Of a DNA stretch of 64,000 nucleotides, positions 11,401 to 21,931 are shown piece by piece. The DNA comes from Procambarus clarkii (taxonomy: Eukaryota > Arthropoda > Malacostraca > Decapoda > Cambaridae). The translations under genes and the position numbers were made by a program. The notes beneath the pieces were generated by a model that saw only the letters and a program-made list of their open reading frames with translations, was not told where the DNA came from and searched no databases. The stretch lies in NCBI RefSeq assembly GCF_040958095.1, contig NC_091219.1:28131850-28195849 (forward strand), given 5' to 3'. Numbering within the stretch: position 1 is the first letter of the stretch; each line of letters opens with the position of its first letter.

Positions 11401-14400
11401 TGGCTCAAGTACTCAGTTCTGAATCAAATGCACACAGAACAATGCCCAGCCAATGACCTGGAAGGGAGGGGGGGAAATTGGAGAGCCACCAGGGCTTACC
11501 CAGAAATTGGTGTTTCATTTTATTCAATGCTGGTTCTCTGTGGATATCCTTGTGGCTCCCTGAAGTTAACTACCTACAGAGAAGAAAAAAGTTCTTCCTC
11601 CTCCTTGGACTCACCAGGGAGGAGGAAGAACCGTAGGTAGTCAGCATGAAGACGAGACACCAGGCCGAGAGACATGGCGCATTTCCCAGGCGAGGAGGCC
11701 TGGAACACTAACCAAGTACCAGGCTGCCAGTGCCCTGTTTTCTTGAGTGGTTATCTTGAGATGATTTTGGGGCTTTTAGTGTCCCCGCGGCCCGGTCCTC
11801 GACCAGGCCTCCACCCCCAGGAAGCAGCCCGTGACAGCTGACTAACACCAAGGTACCTATTTTACTGCTAGGTAACAGGGGCATAGGGTGAAAGAAACTC
11901 TGCCCATTGTTTTTCGCCGGCGCCTGGGATCGAACCCAGGGCCACTGGATCACAAGTTCAGCGTGCTGTCCGCTCGGCCGACCGGCTCCCACGTTTGAAT
12001 GGCAGAACTCCCTTGTTCAAAGTTGGAGGGTGGAATATCACCCTCCACTTCACAGCTTTGAGGGGGACTGTAAAGTGTTACAGAAGCACAAAGTTCAAGG
12101 CAACCAGGTAGAGTAGTGGAGGAGAGAACAAGGGAAGTGGAGAGCCATCATGACTCAACCAGCAGCCATAAGGTAAACAAATTATCTGCTACACAGGACT
12201 GGCATTCCTCACCAAACCAACCATCAATTGAAAACCAGGGGTGGAACCTGGCATAATCTAGCATATAATAATGACAGGATCAAAGGCACAAAGGGAGAGG
12301 GGACATGACTGAAGTAATGAATGAAGAGGTTTTGAAAAGGCAATATGAATAAGATTTTAAATATATGAATCCAAGTTATAACAAAATAATGGATTCAAAT
12401 TGGAGAAATTTTAATTTAGCAAATATATGGGCAAATACTCGTTTAGAAATAGGTTGGTGATTTGTTTCACAAGTTACCAAGTAACACCATAGAAATCTCA
12501 CTGGAACGTTTAAAGCATTGGCCGGATAAGTACTCAAGTGAAAATAGTTGGATATAAATATGAGCCACCTTGTATAGGCCAACAGGCCTTCAGTATATTC
12601 AATTATTTTTATGTTCAATGCCACGTCTTGTTTGCTGTTCATGAAACAATGCTGCTCAGCTATATTCACCAGTAAACACTATCTTAACATATATAAGACT
12701 AATAAATCCACAGCAATAAGAAAGTTTATTGTAAAAATTACGAACCTCAGTTGATGAGCACGGCTTTGATTATTTTGGGGGACAGCTGTTGACACTGGGT
12801 TGTTAGCTTGGTCAATCTTCAAGGTGTTTTTTTGTTGATGCTTTAATACGAGTAGCTCCATCTCCGTCTTCTTCTCCATGAACTTCGAAAGGCCTAATTA
12901 AAATGTAGCAAAATTTATTATATATTTGTATGCACCACCCGTTTCCATGATGGAAACGTTCATCTAAAAATCATTTACACGGCAGACCAAAAATCATTCA
13001 TTGAATGTAATGAAATGCCCTTCTCAGGTGGGGCCCTCAGTAGCTCCCAGTAGTATCAAGCCTTGGGTAAATGAACTACAGTAGTCCTCCGAGGCCCACC
13101 CTGGCCTATCTGGACCACGATTCATCAAGCATTTATGCATCCACTTACAAAGTAAGTAATTATCAAAAGAAGGTGCTAAGCCTGCATATTTTTTCTGTTT
13201 TGGAATAATATTTGATCCTCACGCACCACTTGCATCACAGGGCCAGAGGCTGGACCAGGTTTCATCAAGCTACCACTTACAAAACCTGTACATGTTTCCT
13301 CAATCATGGTGACATTGTTTACATTTATCAATCAATCTGTGAGCTCCAGAGTTCTATGAGCTTGTTTATAACAATGACAACTTTGGATTATCAAGTTTCA
13401 AAGCTCAAACTGTTTCATAAATGAAAACAAAGCCACCATGATTGAGGAAACATGTTCATGTAAATTTCATAAAATAATAGTGTACTGTACATACAAAGTT
13501 CTGAATAATATTTTAACTAAATTTCAAAAAGCCACCTAAAAAATTAAGACTTGTAGATGAGCTGTATGGTATCAACACTATACTCAAATGATACACAACA
13601 TGAATTGCAATTTGGTTGTTAAAATAATTCATCTCCAAACAATGCTATGACAATTATAATTATTATATAAATGCACTGGTATATTTCACAACCGAGTGTC
13701 CTCTAAATGTTGTACATGCTATGGGCACCATTCCTTTCCTCCGACCCATCCCAAATCCTTATCCTGACCCCTTCCAAATGATATATAGTCATATTGGCTT
13801 GGCGCTTTTCCCTGATAATCTTCCCCTTCCCTCATGTTCATATGGGCTCCATATCTACAGCTTCACAGCCTCTGAAGTCCAATCAAGATCATCCTTGTAA
13901 GCAATTATGTAAACTGTTGTGTGATTCATAAACCCTTTGTAAATATTTATGCAGAATGTGGTTGTATTCTCATTTAAAGAAGCTAACAAATTTTATACAA
14001 TAGAGTATTAGATTAATTAATTCATTTGGTCTCACATTTTCAAAAGAACTCACAGTAGAGATGTTTTTTTCCAGCTCTGTGTCGAGACAACATTGGGAGA
14101 GTATCACATATTGGTCGATGGCTGCATACCAAACATGCATATCTGCAAATAAAAAAGTTACACAAGTAAAAATAAAGCACTGAATGCAATGAAATGGTCA
14201 CTTTTCGGTGAGCCCACAATAGCTACCTGGAGCTTGCACACGGGGGAGCCTAAGAGACCCACACTGGCCTTAATTGGTGTAAGGACCCAAATTTGACTCC
14301 CTACAAGGCTAGGGAAGCTTGAGAATCTAAGAAACCTACCAGAAAGGTTAAGCAAAACAAAATACTGTTCCATAATTCAATAATAGAAAAGATATACAGT

Positions 14401-15631
14401 ACTGTACTATTCTTATACATTGGAAAAGATGGCAGGTGAGGAGATTACATTATAAGGAGATAACATTATGAGGAGATAACATTAATGTGATTTTTTTTGT
14501 GCATTTGAAGATGTAAACCCAGTACAGTACTGGTGATGTTCTCAAAACAAGACAAATAGCACACAGCAGCAGTTCTTGCCTCTCCACATCATCCAATGAA
14601 ACTACATGTTCCTGTAGAAAATAAATGTGAAAAATTATTCATATTCAGGATTTAGTGGCCAGCAATCATGAATCAGTGACATTGCGATACCTCCTCACTC
14701 CACCATAACCAAAGCAAGCTACAAATTTTTTTTATTTGCTTTTAAAGATTTTTTAAATCTTACCTGCCGTTCTTAATAAGAAGTGCTTCGTCCTCTGGGA
14801 TATTTTCAGCTAGGAGCTCACTCACGCGTCGTTCCTGGAGAAAGAGGCAGTAAGATACAACAGCTTAATGTAAAGTTTAGACCATACACAATTAAAAATT
14901 TAATGCAGCATTCCTCCAGTTCAATACAGAGGTAGTAGTACTGGTTGACAGAGGTTGAGTGCATAGGGAAATTGTGTGAAACCTCGGTTAGGCTTCAGTG
15001 GAAGCCTTGGGGCCCTTGCGGGTGAAATAATTGTACCCTAGGTTGCAATTCTTTTAACCACGTGGTGGTGCAGTTGACTAGAGCATGCCTAGGAACACCC
15101 AGTGCATAGGTTCGAACCCTCGTCAAGGCTACTGTGGAATTGTTTAATGGAAATATTTATGTTATGATATTTATGAATTGATTTATTCTAACCGGTTTTT
15201 ATAAGTTTCTTTTCACGCTTTCAGTATGTTTTTGCATTATACTCAATAAGTTCCTTATCTTTTGTATGTGCTTCGTGTTTTTAGGCACTTGTGTCTGGAA
15301 ATCAATGACCATCCATCCAGAGGCAACTATACCTTAATAAGAAACAAAATACTGTATATGCTTTAGATAGTTCTCAAATTTTCAACTTCAGTTTAACTTG
15401 CCCGAAAAGCTATGCATGCTAGTGGCTTTACAAGAATGTAAATTCAACTTAATTCCTATATTCTCTGTTAACCTCCAATGTACCTTCTTGTATATAAATA
15501 AATAAATACAATAAATAAATAACTTGTGCCTAGAAGTGAACACAAATTATTACAAAAAGTTTAAAAACGAATATTACCTTAAGTTGTTCAACGTAGGATG
15601 AATCTGAATCTGTTTCACGTTTGAAGGACAT
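8474..15631 (-). CDS. SCNM1: Sodium channel modifier 1 homologue (minor spliceosome zinc-finger protein), 6 exons, complete
   Basis: The exons, 5' to 3' on the minus strand, are 15631-15578, 14834-14764, 14142-14054, 12893-12746, 10679-10582 and 8859-8474. All are GT-AG and in phase, giving 281 codons (human is about 230). SCNM1 is a nuclear component of the minor (U12) spliceosome. Supporting features are the N-terminus MSFKRETDSDSS, the conserved ERRVSELLAENIPEDEALL at 19-37, and a U1-type C2H2 finger with Cys45, Cys48, His63 and His69 (CLVCSHRPICDTLPMLSRHR, then AGKKH). The C-terminal signature YYQNLRASGW and EFDSDEEPP near 241-272 matches human SCNM1 in order and spacing. The middle is Lys/Ser-rich and poorly conserved. 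The donor of exon 4 (AG|GTTCGT) is weak. An inverted duplication starts about 190 bases upstream of the start codon. Confidence 0.93.
9128..9295 (+). repeat. SINE-like repeat, family B
   Basis: It has a B-box-like 'ggcgttcaatccacgacc' followed by 'ggttaggcaccattccttt', 'atcccaaacacc' and 'ggctcggcgctttctcc'. Related copies lie at 13.72 and 38.80 kb. It lies in SCNM1 intron 5. Confidence 0.6.
11001..11640 (+). repeat. Dispersed repeat, family C (GAATGTAATGAAATG type)
   Basis: It starts at 'ccagtgttgaatgatatg' and continues with 'cagtggctccctgaa' and 'ctcactgaaatggc'. A second short unit with related sequence (ttcaatgctggttctctg, ggctccctgaagttaac) follows at 11515-11580. The family recurs at 13.00, 14.18, 38.96 and 61.66-62.69 kb. 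Its termini and class are uncertain (SINE or MITE). It lies in SCNM1 intron 4. Confidence 0.6.
11745..11995 (-). repeat. tRNA-headed SINE, family A, nearly full length
   Basis: Minus-strand order is a tRNA-like head (ggccgagcggacagcacgct), a B-box (gggttcgatcccaggcgc), then body 'gggcagagtttctttcaccc', 'ctagcagtaaaataggtacc' and 'ggcctggtcgaggaccggg', ending 'atcatctcaag'. It lies in SCNM1 intron 4. Confidence 0.9.
13001..13080 (+). repeat. Family C repeat fragment
   Basis: 'ttgaatgtaatgaaatgccc' is followed by 'ctcagtagctccc', matching the start of the family C unit. It lies in SCNM1 intron 3. Confidence 0.5.
13722..13830 (+). repeat. SINE-like repeat, family B, 3' part
   Basis: 'gggcaccattcctttcctcc', 'cccaaatccttatcctgacc' and 'ggcttggcgcttttccc' match the copies at 9.13 and 38.80 kb. 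The tRNA-like part is missing. Confidence 0.55.
14178..14300 (+). repeat. Family C repeat fragment
   Basis: 'ctgaatgcaatgaaatgg' followed by 'tcggtgagcccacaatagct' matches the start of family C. It lies in SCNM1 intron 2. Confidence 0.45.
15047..15150 (+). repeat. tRNA-derived SINE head
   Basis: An A-box-like 'tggtgcagttgactagagc' and a B-box 'ataggttcgaaccctcgtc' lie at tRNA-like spacing. No cloverleaf good enough for a functional tRNA was found. It lies in SCNM1 intron 1. Confidence 0.6.
15395..15525 (-). repeat. TTTA-tailed dispersed element (cgtttcgggca family), minus strand
   Basis: Minus strand reads a (TTTA)n tail, 'tacaagaaggtacattgg'-type sequence and 'gccactagcatgc', ending at the 'cttttcgggcaagtt' core. 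Other copies lie at 20.23, 35.89 and 36.21 kb. It lies in SCNM1 intron 1. Confidence 0.6.
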
Positions 15632-15824
15632 GTTGACTTGTCAATCAGCCTATAAAGGCAATAATGTGGTGTAACTTAAGTCTCTGGAAGCTGTTTTTCA
15701 GAACGTATTTGAACTTAAGGGTTCCTTGTCATGTTTCAGTTTAATATCCAGTGGGTCACACATTTTCTTTGCTGTTTAGAACACATCGTTGTGTCTCAGA
15801 CCCTGTTGGAATATAGCCAGTCTG

Positions 15825-16390
15825 TCAATCGGGTCAACCCAAGTGTTGCGTTTCCATGCGTTTCCAAAAGGGTCGCCCATGTTGGAATCGGTGAACGCCC
15901 TAGTAATATTGTTGAAAACATCTTAATAACTTATTAAACCAAAGGTCTTTTTATGTCAGAAGAACGGCAGAAACTAGATCTATATATGCAAACTCTTTCA
16001 GGACAAAATTTAAAGTAAAACTAGATTATGTAAAACTAGATTAAAGTAAGATTATGTTTCTATCTTTCTTGAGACGTATAAAAATCTTACGTTTATTAAC
16101 GATTCTGCGTGAAATAAGCATTGTTCTGAGATGAATATTGCGGATTTCCGGCTCTACGACCGATGAAAAATGCAACTTTTATACAACTACAAATATCTTT
16201 AGTTTTACTTTAAATTTTGTCCTGAAAGAGTTTTCATATATAGTTCCAGTTTCTGCCGTTCTTCTGACATAAAAAGACCTTTGGTTTAATAAGTTATTAA
16301 GGTGTTTTCAACAATATTACTAGGGCGTTCACCGATTCTAACATGGGCGACCCTTTTGGAAACGCAACACATGGGTTGACCTGATTGATA
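15825..16390. repeat. Inverted duplication with about 195-bp arms upstream of SCNM1
   Basis: Left arm is about 15825-16024 and right arm about 16199-16390, in opposite orientation and nearly identical. Shared landmarks are 'aaagggtcgcccatgtt', 'gtgaacgccctagtaatatt' and 'atgtcagaagaacggcag'. The left arm has one extra 10-base step (gcgtttccat). The spacer is about 175 bases. It sits between the SCNM1 start (15631, minus) and a candidate plus-strand exon at 16671. Confidence 0.9.
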
Positions 16391-16670
16391 TATGGGTCAG
16401 ATTCCATTAAGGTTCCCAACATTTACACTGGCGGGCGGCGTTCTTGCCAACTATATGGCTGTTAAGTTGAAAATTGTAACTGTTAAGAGCATTCTATTGT
16501 GGTTTTAATATTGAACAATTATACATATACGAAACAGACAAATCTGGTGTCCGAAATAGTAAAAATATTAGTGTGCGATGTGATCAATGTAAGGGGGATA
16601 TTGGGTGTGCCTCGTATCCCCTACAACAACAAGTTCGAGAGCGATGAGGCCGCCACCTACTAGCTTCAGG

Positions 16671-16723
16671 ATGTCGTCGAATCTAAATCAACAATATACT
16701 ACCGCCGCTACTTTCTCGGAAAC
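16671..16723 (+). CDS. Candidate first coding exon of an unidentified plus-strand gene
   Basis: ATG at 16671 opens MSSNLNQQYTTAATFSE and runs into a strong donor, GAAAC|GTAAGT, at 16724. No in-frame stop occurs before the donor. An out-of-frame ATG lies just upstream. I could not find the next exon with confidence, and the peptide is not one I recognise. Divergent placement from SCNM1 across the inverted duplication would suit a shared promoter region. A chance ORF with a donor-like site is quite possible. Confidence 0.25.
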
Positions 16724-16742
16724 GTAAGTACCTGCCGCTTTA

Positions 16743-16866
16743 CTTCTCTCACCCTGCCTAGCCTGGCCTGGCCTGACCTGGCCTAGCCAGACCTGACCTG
16801 GCCTAGCCTTACCTAGCCTAGTCTGACCTGGCCTAGTCTGACCTGACCTGGCCTAGCCTTACTCAA
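16743..16866. repeat. CCTGG/CCTAG/CCTGA pentanucleotide microsatellite
   Basis: About 20 imperfect 5-base units in the style cctggcctag-cctgacctgg. It begins about 20 bases after the candidate donor at 16724. Confidence 0.85.
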
Positions 16867-17461
16867 CACTAATCACCACACGTGACAGCCCAAACGAATC
16901 GCAAATAAGTACACGTAACAAGTCATATGCCCGGACACTCTTTCACCTTGGGGACTGAGTGGTAACTATTGTATAGAAGAGCCGGCTCCCTGAGAGTGGT
17001 AAGAGGGCGTGATAAGAGGCTAACGTGTGGTCTTGAAGGAAGTCGATAAAGCAGACAATTTTCAAAAGGAAGGGCAGCATAACGAGCAGACAGGAATGGA
17101 CAGACAGTCGGTTATCCCATAATGTGTAATACGCCCCGCACAGCATGGGTGGAGGGGGGGGGGGTTGTAGCAGGGCACAGTATGGTGATGGTGTGGGTGA
17201 AGTACACACCCACTGAATTCCTGCCATCAATAATTGTTTTCATAACCATTAGAACAATGGCATCCCTCCAGCCACCATCCTTCCACTGACCCCCTCCTCT
17301 GGTCCTCCACCTCAGACAATAACCCCCCACACCCCCTCTCCCTTCCAGACATCAGCATGTCAAAATCAGTACCATAATGTGTTTAAACTATTTAAACTAA
17401 GTCATTGTGTATCTCAAGGTATCTTAATTCATTTGAAAGTGTACATGTGCATTCGTTCATA

Positions 17462-17533
17462 TACTCGCCTAATTGTGCTTGCTGGGGTTGAGCTCTGGCT
17501 CTTTAGTTCCACCTCTCAACCGTCAATCAACAG
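17462..17533 (-). mobile_element. Older LINE (family X) 3' end, left piece of a split copy
   Basis: 'ctaattgtgcttgctggggt' and 'cctctcaaccgtcaatcaac' match 35.39-35.46 kb. The copy is interrupted here by the 17.53-20.19 kb LINE and resumes at 20193. Confidence 0.8.
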
Positions 17534-20192
17534 GTAATTACCTAAGTGTAATTACCTAAGTGTAGTTACAGGATGAGAGCTACGCTCGTGGTGTCCCGTC
17601 TTCCCAGCACTCTTTGTCATATAATGCTTTGAAACTACTGACGGTCTTGGCCTCCACCACCTTCTCACTAAACTTGTTCCAACCGTCTACCACTCTATTT
17701 GCGAAGGTGAATTTTCTTATATTTCGTCAGCATCTGTGTTTAGCTAGTTTAAATCTATGACCTCTTGTTCTTGAAGTGCCAGGTCTCAGGAAATCTTCCC
17801 TGTCGATTTTATCAATTCCTGTTACTATTTTGTATGTAGTGATCATATCACCTCTTTTTCTTCTGTCTTCTAGTTTTGGCATGTTTAATGCTTCCAACCT
17901 CTCCTCGTAGCTCTTGCCCTTCAGTTCTGGGAGCCACTTCGTAGCATGTCTTTGCACCTTTTCCAGTTTGTTGATGTGCTTCTTAAGATATGGGCACCAC
18001 ACAACAACTGCATATTCTAGCTTTGGCCTAACAAAAGTCATGAACAATTTCTTTAGTATATCGCCATCCATGTATTTAAATGCAATTCTGAAGTTAGAAA
18101 GCATCGCATAGGCTCCTTGCACAATATTCTTTATGTGGTCCTCAGGTGATAGTTTTCTATCTAGAACCACCCCTAGATCTCTTTCTTTATCAGAATTCTT
18201 TAAAGATTTCTCACATAATATATAGGTTGTATGGGGTCTATGTTCTCCTATTCCACATTCCATAACATGACATTTATTAACATTAAATTCCATTTGCCAG
18301 GTGGTGCTCCATATACTTATTTTGTCCAGGTCTTCTTGAAGGGCATGACAATCATCTAAATTTCTTATCCTTCCTATTATCTTAGCATCATCAGCAAACA
18401 TGTTCATATAATTCTGTATACCAACTGGTAGATCATTTATGTACACAATAAACATCACTGGTGCAAGAACTGAACCCTGTGGTACTCCACTTGTGACATT
18501 TCTCCATTCCGATACATTGCCTCTGATTACTGCCCTCATTTTTCTATCAGTCAGAAAAATTTTCATCCATGATAGAAGCTTACCTGTCACCCCTCCAATA
18601 TTTTCCAGTTTCCAGAACAACCTCTTATGTGGAACTCTGTCGAAAGCCTTTTTTAGGTCCAGATAGATGCAGTCAACCCAACCATCTCTTTCCTGTAATA
18701 TCTCTGTGGCTCGATCATAGAAACTGAGTAAATTCGATACACAGGATCTTCCAGATTGAAAACCATACTGTCTGTCTGATATTATATCATTTCTCTCCAG
18801 GTGTTCTACCCATTTAGTTTTGATTAGCTTTTCCAATACTTTCACTATTACAATTGTCAATGATACAGGTCTATAATTGAGGGGGTCTTCCCTGCTGCCA
18901 CTTTTGTAGATTGGAACTATGTTAGCCTGTTTCCACACGTCTGCTACGATTCCTGTACACAGGGATGCCTGAAAGATCAGGTGAAGTGGAATGCTGAGCT
19001 CAGATGCACATTCTCTCAGAACCCATGGTGAAACGCCATCTGGGCCAGCTGCTTTGTTCTTCCCGAGCTCCTTTAGCATATTTTCCACTTCATCTCTAGA
19101 CACCTCTATCCGCTCTATGTTGTTCTCTGGAATTCTTATTGTGTCTGGTTCTCTGAAGATTTCATTTTGTACAAACACAATTTGGAACTTTTCATTTAAT
19201 GTTTCACACATTTCCTTTTCATTTTCCGTGAATCTGTTTCCCATTTTCAACCTCTGGATATTATCCTTTACCTGCAATTTGTTGTTTATGAATTTGTAGA
19301 ATAGGCCCGGTTCTGTTTTACATTTATCTGCTATCCCTTTTTCAAAATTTCTTTCTGCCTCTCTCCTTGCTGCTGTATAGTTGTTTCTCGCATCTTTGTA
19401 TCGCTGGTATGTTTGGGGGTTTGGCCTCTTCCTATACTGATTCCATTTTTGTGTCTTTTGGTCTCTTGCCCTCTCACAATTTCTGTCGAACCAATCCTGT
19501 TTTCTGGCCCTGCAGCTCTGTTTTGGTATGAATGTTTGTGTGCCTTCCTCGTATAGTTTTAAAAATTTGGCATACATTTCATTTACTTCCCTGCCTAGCA
19601 ACAATTCTGTCCAATTACACTCATTAAAAAATTTTCGAAGTTCCCCATAGTTGCCTCTCCTTAAATCGAGTTTATCAACTGTTTCAATGTCCCCATTTTC
19701 TTCTAGATGATATCTTAAAGCATATTTAATGTCTAACAGGACGTGATCACTCTTTCCCAAGGGAGGAAGGTACTGGATGTCAAAAATCTCTTCTTCTTTC
19801 CTGGTGAATACTAGATCCAGTACTGACGGTACATCTCCTTCCCTCATTCTTGTGGCTTGCTTTATGTGTTGATACAAGAATGTCTCCAGAATGAGGTTCA
19901 CAAATCTGCATGTCCAAAAGTCCTCCGTTCTTGCTTCATAGGCCTCCCAGTCTATTGCTCTAAAGTTGAAGTCCCCCAGTATCAACAGTCGTGATTTATC
20001 TTTATCTGCTTGTACAATAATATCTCTCATGACCATTATGAGGCCCTCTCGTTTGCCATCCAGTTCTTCCTTTGTCCATGTGTTGCTTGCTGGTGGGCTG
20101 TAGGTATTTACAATTATCAGCTTATCATCCTGATTCCAGACCTGCAATGCCATTATGTCAATATCTCGAGGGTTTTCAAATATTACAAATAG
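17534..20192 (-). mobile_element. CR1-like non-LTR retrotransposon (LINE), 5'-truncated, ORF open
   Basis: The minus strand carries one open frame of 808 codons from the first ATG (17727-20153), and it stays open upstream to the truncation point. The N-terminal part of the APE-type endonuclease is missing. What remains shows NTYSPPAS, LLILGDFNFRAIDW and PLGKSDHVLL, then reverse transcriptase with AAGPDGVSPW, YRPVSLT, DLKKAFDRVPH, SGVPQGSVLAPVMF and MFADDAKI. The C-terminal tail has RDLGVVLDRKLSPEDHIKNI. The 3' end carries short repeats (cttaggtaattaca-like). The insertion splits an older LINE. Clade assignment (CR1 group versus other Jockey-type) is from motif style only. The clean ORF suggests a recent insertion. 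Confidence 0.9.
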
Positions 20193-20228
20193 AAGGTGTA
20201 CAGGTTTCTGAGCCTATTGGGCTCTATC
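20193..20228 (-). mobile_element. Older LINE (family X), middle piece
   Basis: 'aggtgtacaggtttctgagc' and 'tattgggctctatca' resume the copy split at 17533. A further piece at about 20596-20669 ('tatggagtcagcctccacca') completes it. Confidence 0.8.
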
Positions 20229-20595
20229 ATATTTATTTATTTATTTATTTATTTATATATATACAAGAAGGTACATTGGGTTTGTGAGAATACATTGGAT
20301 AGTACAGTATTTACATTCTTGCAAAGCCACTAGTACGCGCGGCGTTTCGGGCAAGTCCTTAATCTAGCAGATAATTTTAAGTAGGTAATTTCAATCAGAA
20401 TTGATAAATGAAAGATACATTACAAGAGAAAAATGAGATGAGAGAGATAAGTAAGTATATTAAAGCACATTGTTATATTAAAGCTCTGATTGATTACATT
20501 GACAGCTTGATTAGTAATTTAAACAAGATTAATAGACACCATACAGCAGATTGACAGCACATCTACACTTGAAGATGTGTACACTTGAAGATGTG
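20229..20595 (+). repeat. TTTA-tailed dispersed element nested in family X LINE
   Basis: It begins with (TTTA)n, then 'caagaaggtacattgggttt', 'cttgcaaagccactagtacg' and 'gcgtttcgggcaag'. It interrupts the family X fragment between 20228 and about 20596. The right boundary is approximate because of short local duplications of 'cacttgaagatgtgtaca'. Confidence 0.7.
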
Positions 20596-20669
20596 TACAC
20601 ATATCTACACTTGAACCTGTATATGGAGTCAGCCTCCACCACATCACTTACTAATGCATTCCATTAGAT
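20596..20669 (-). mobile_element. Older LINE (family X), right piece
   Basis: 'ggagtcagcctccaccacat' and 'aatgcattccatt' match 35.51-35.55 kb, continuing the split copy. Confidence 0.7.
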
Positions 20670-20800
20670 ATAATCATATATGATTACACATAATCATATA
20701 TGATTACACATAATCATAATCATTCCATACACATAATCATATATGTGTACGTCAACGTATACATACATGCGTATATATACCTCATTAAAATACTGATAAA
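20670..20800. repeat. Local tandem duplication of tcatatatgattacacataa
   Basis: Several copies of a roughly 21-base AT-rich unit (taatcatatatgattacaca) occur in tandem. No gene is seen here. Confidence 0.6.
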
Positions 20801-21028
20801 CGAATGACCATGAACAAATTAATTTATAATTGTAGCATTATATATAATTTTAATAGACTAATTACGTGTTTATACATTTGAATGGTCCAGACAGGTGGCC
20901 AGCCTTGGACATATACACTTCTGGTAGGCACAATGACCTCATGTTAGACCCTTGATAGATTATGTGAGAGAGAGAGCTGGGGCAGGGAGGTGCGTGCCCC
21001 AGGGAGATAATCCTGGAGGATAATCATA

Positions 21029-21283
21029 ATAATCCCGCTCGGCCGAGCGGACAGCACGCGGGACTTGTGATCCTGTGGTCCTGGGTTCGATCCCAGGCGC
21101 CGGCGAGAAACATTGGGCAGAGTTTCATTCACCCTATGCCCCTGTTACCTAGCAGTAAATAGGTACCTGGGTGTTAGTCAGCTGTCACGGGCTGCTTCCT
21201 GGGGATGGAGGCCTGGTCGAAGACCGGGCCGCGGGGACACTAAAGCCCCGAAATCATCTCAAGATAATCTCAAGATAAAAAAT
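21029..21283 (+). repeat. tRNA-headed SINE, family A, full length
   Basis: Head is 'cggccgagcggacagcacgc', B-box 'gggttcgatcccaggcgc', body 'ggcagagtttcattcaccc', 'agcagtaaataggtacctgg', 'ggaggcctggtcgaagaccg'. The tail repeats 'atctcaagataatctcaag'. This is the clearest copy in the window. Confidence 0.92.
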
Positions 21284-21544
21284 CCATGCCCATGCCCCAC
21301 CTCGAGGTCAGTTCTCAAGTCACACCACGAATAACAATCGAGCAAGTTGTCCTGACCAGGATGTGGCATATTAGGGAGGGTTGAGGAATAGGAAGCCTGT
21401 CTGATAGGGCTCTTGGCAAGCAGCTCTCCCTCAGTCTACCTATCTATATGGAAGAAATGTATCTAGGCCCTCCTCCCCCCTGCCTATTCTCTCTCCCCCA
21501 CCTTTCTTCCTTCATTTCCTCCCTCCTTCCCTCCCCCTCACTGG

Positions 21545-21900
21545 TGAGAGAGTAGGAGTGTGAGAGTGGTTAGAGAACTCGTAGTTCTCACGCTCGTGAA
21601 ATTGTCTGCGACCCTGGAGGAGTAGAGTGGAGGGGGGGGGGTGAAAGTAGGTGACGATGGAGGAGTAGAGGGGAGCATTATATGCAGTGAACGTAGGTGT
21701 CTATGGAAGAGTACATCATAGAGGAGGGTGAAAGGAAGGTGACGATGGAGGAGGAGAAGGGAGGGGGTGTGAAGGTAGGTGATGATGGAGGAGTAGAGGG
21801 GAGGAGGGGGGGCAAAGGTAGGTGTCTATGGAAGAGTACATCATAGAGGGGGGTGAAGGTAGGTGGCGATGGAGTAGAGCAAAAGGGGTGGGGGTTGAAA
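21545..21900. repeat. Purine-rich minisatellite (gatggaggagtagagggga type)
   Basis: About six irregular tandem units share 'gatggaggagtagaggggag' and 'gtgaaggtaggtg', with two copies of an inserted 'tctatggaagagtacatcat' step. G runs of up to nine occur. Minus-strand ORFs here are repeat artefacts. Confidence 0.8.
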
Positions 21901-21931
21901 GTAATCCTGAGTTTAATTTTTTAGTTATATA

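Noticed and set aside
21029-21105. A working tRNA gene at the SINE head
   Set aside because: The head has A- and B-box sequence but is fused to the SINE body found in other copies, so it is a SINE promoter and not a tRNA gene.
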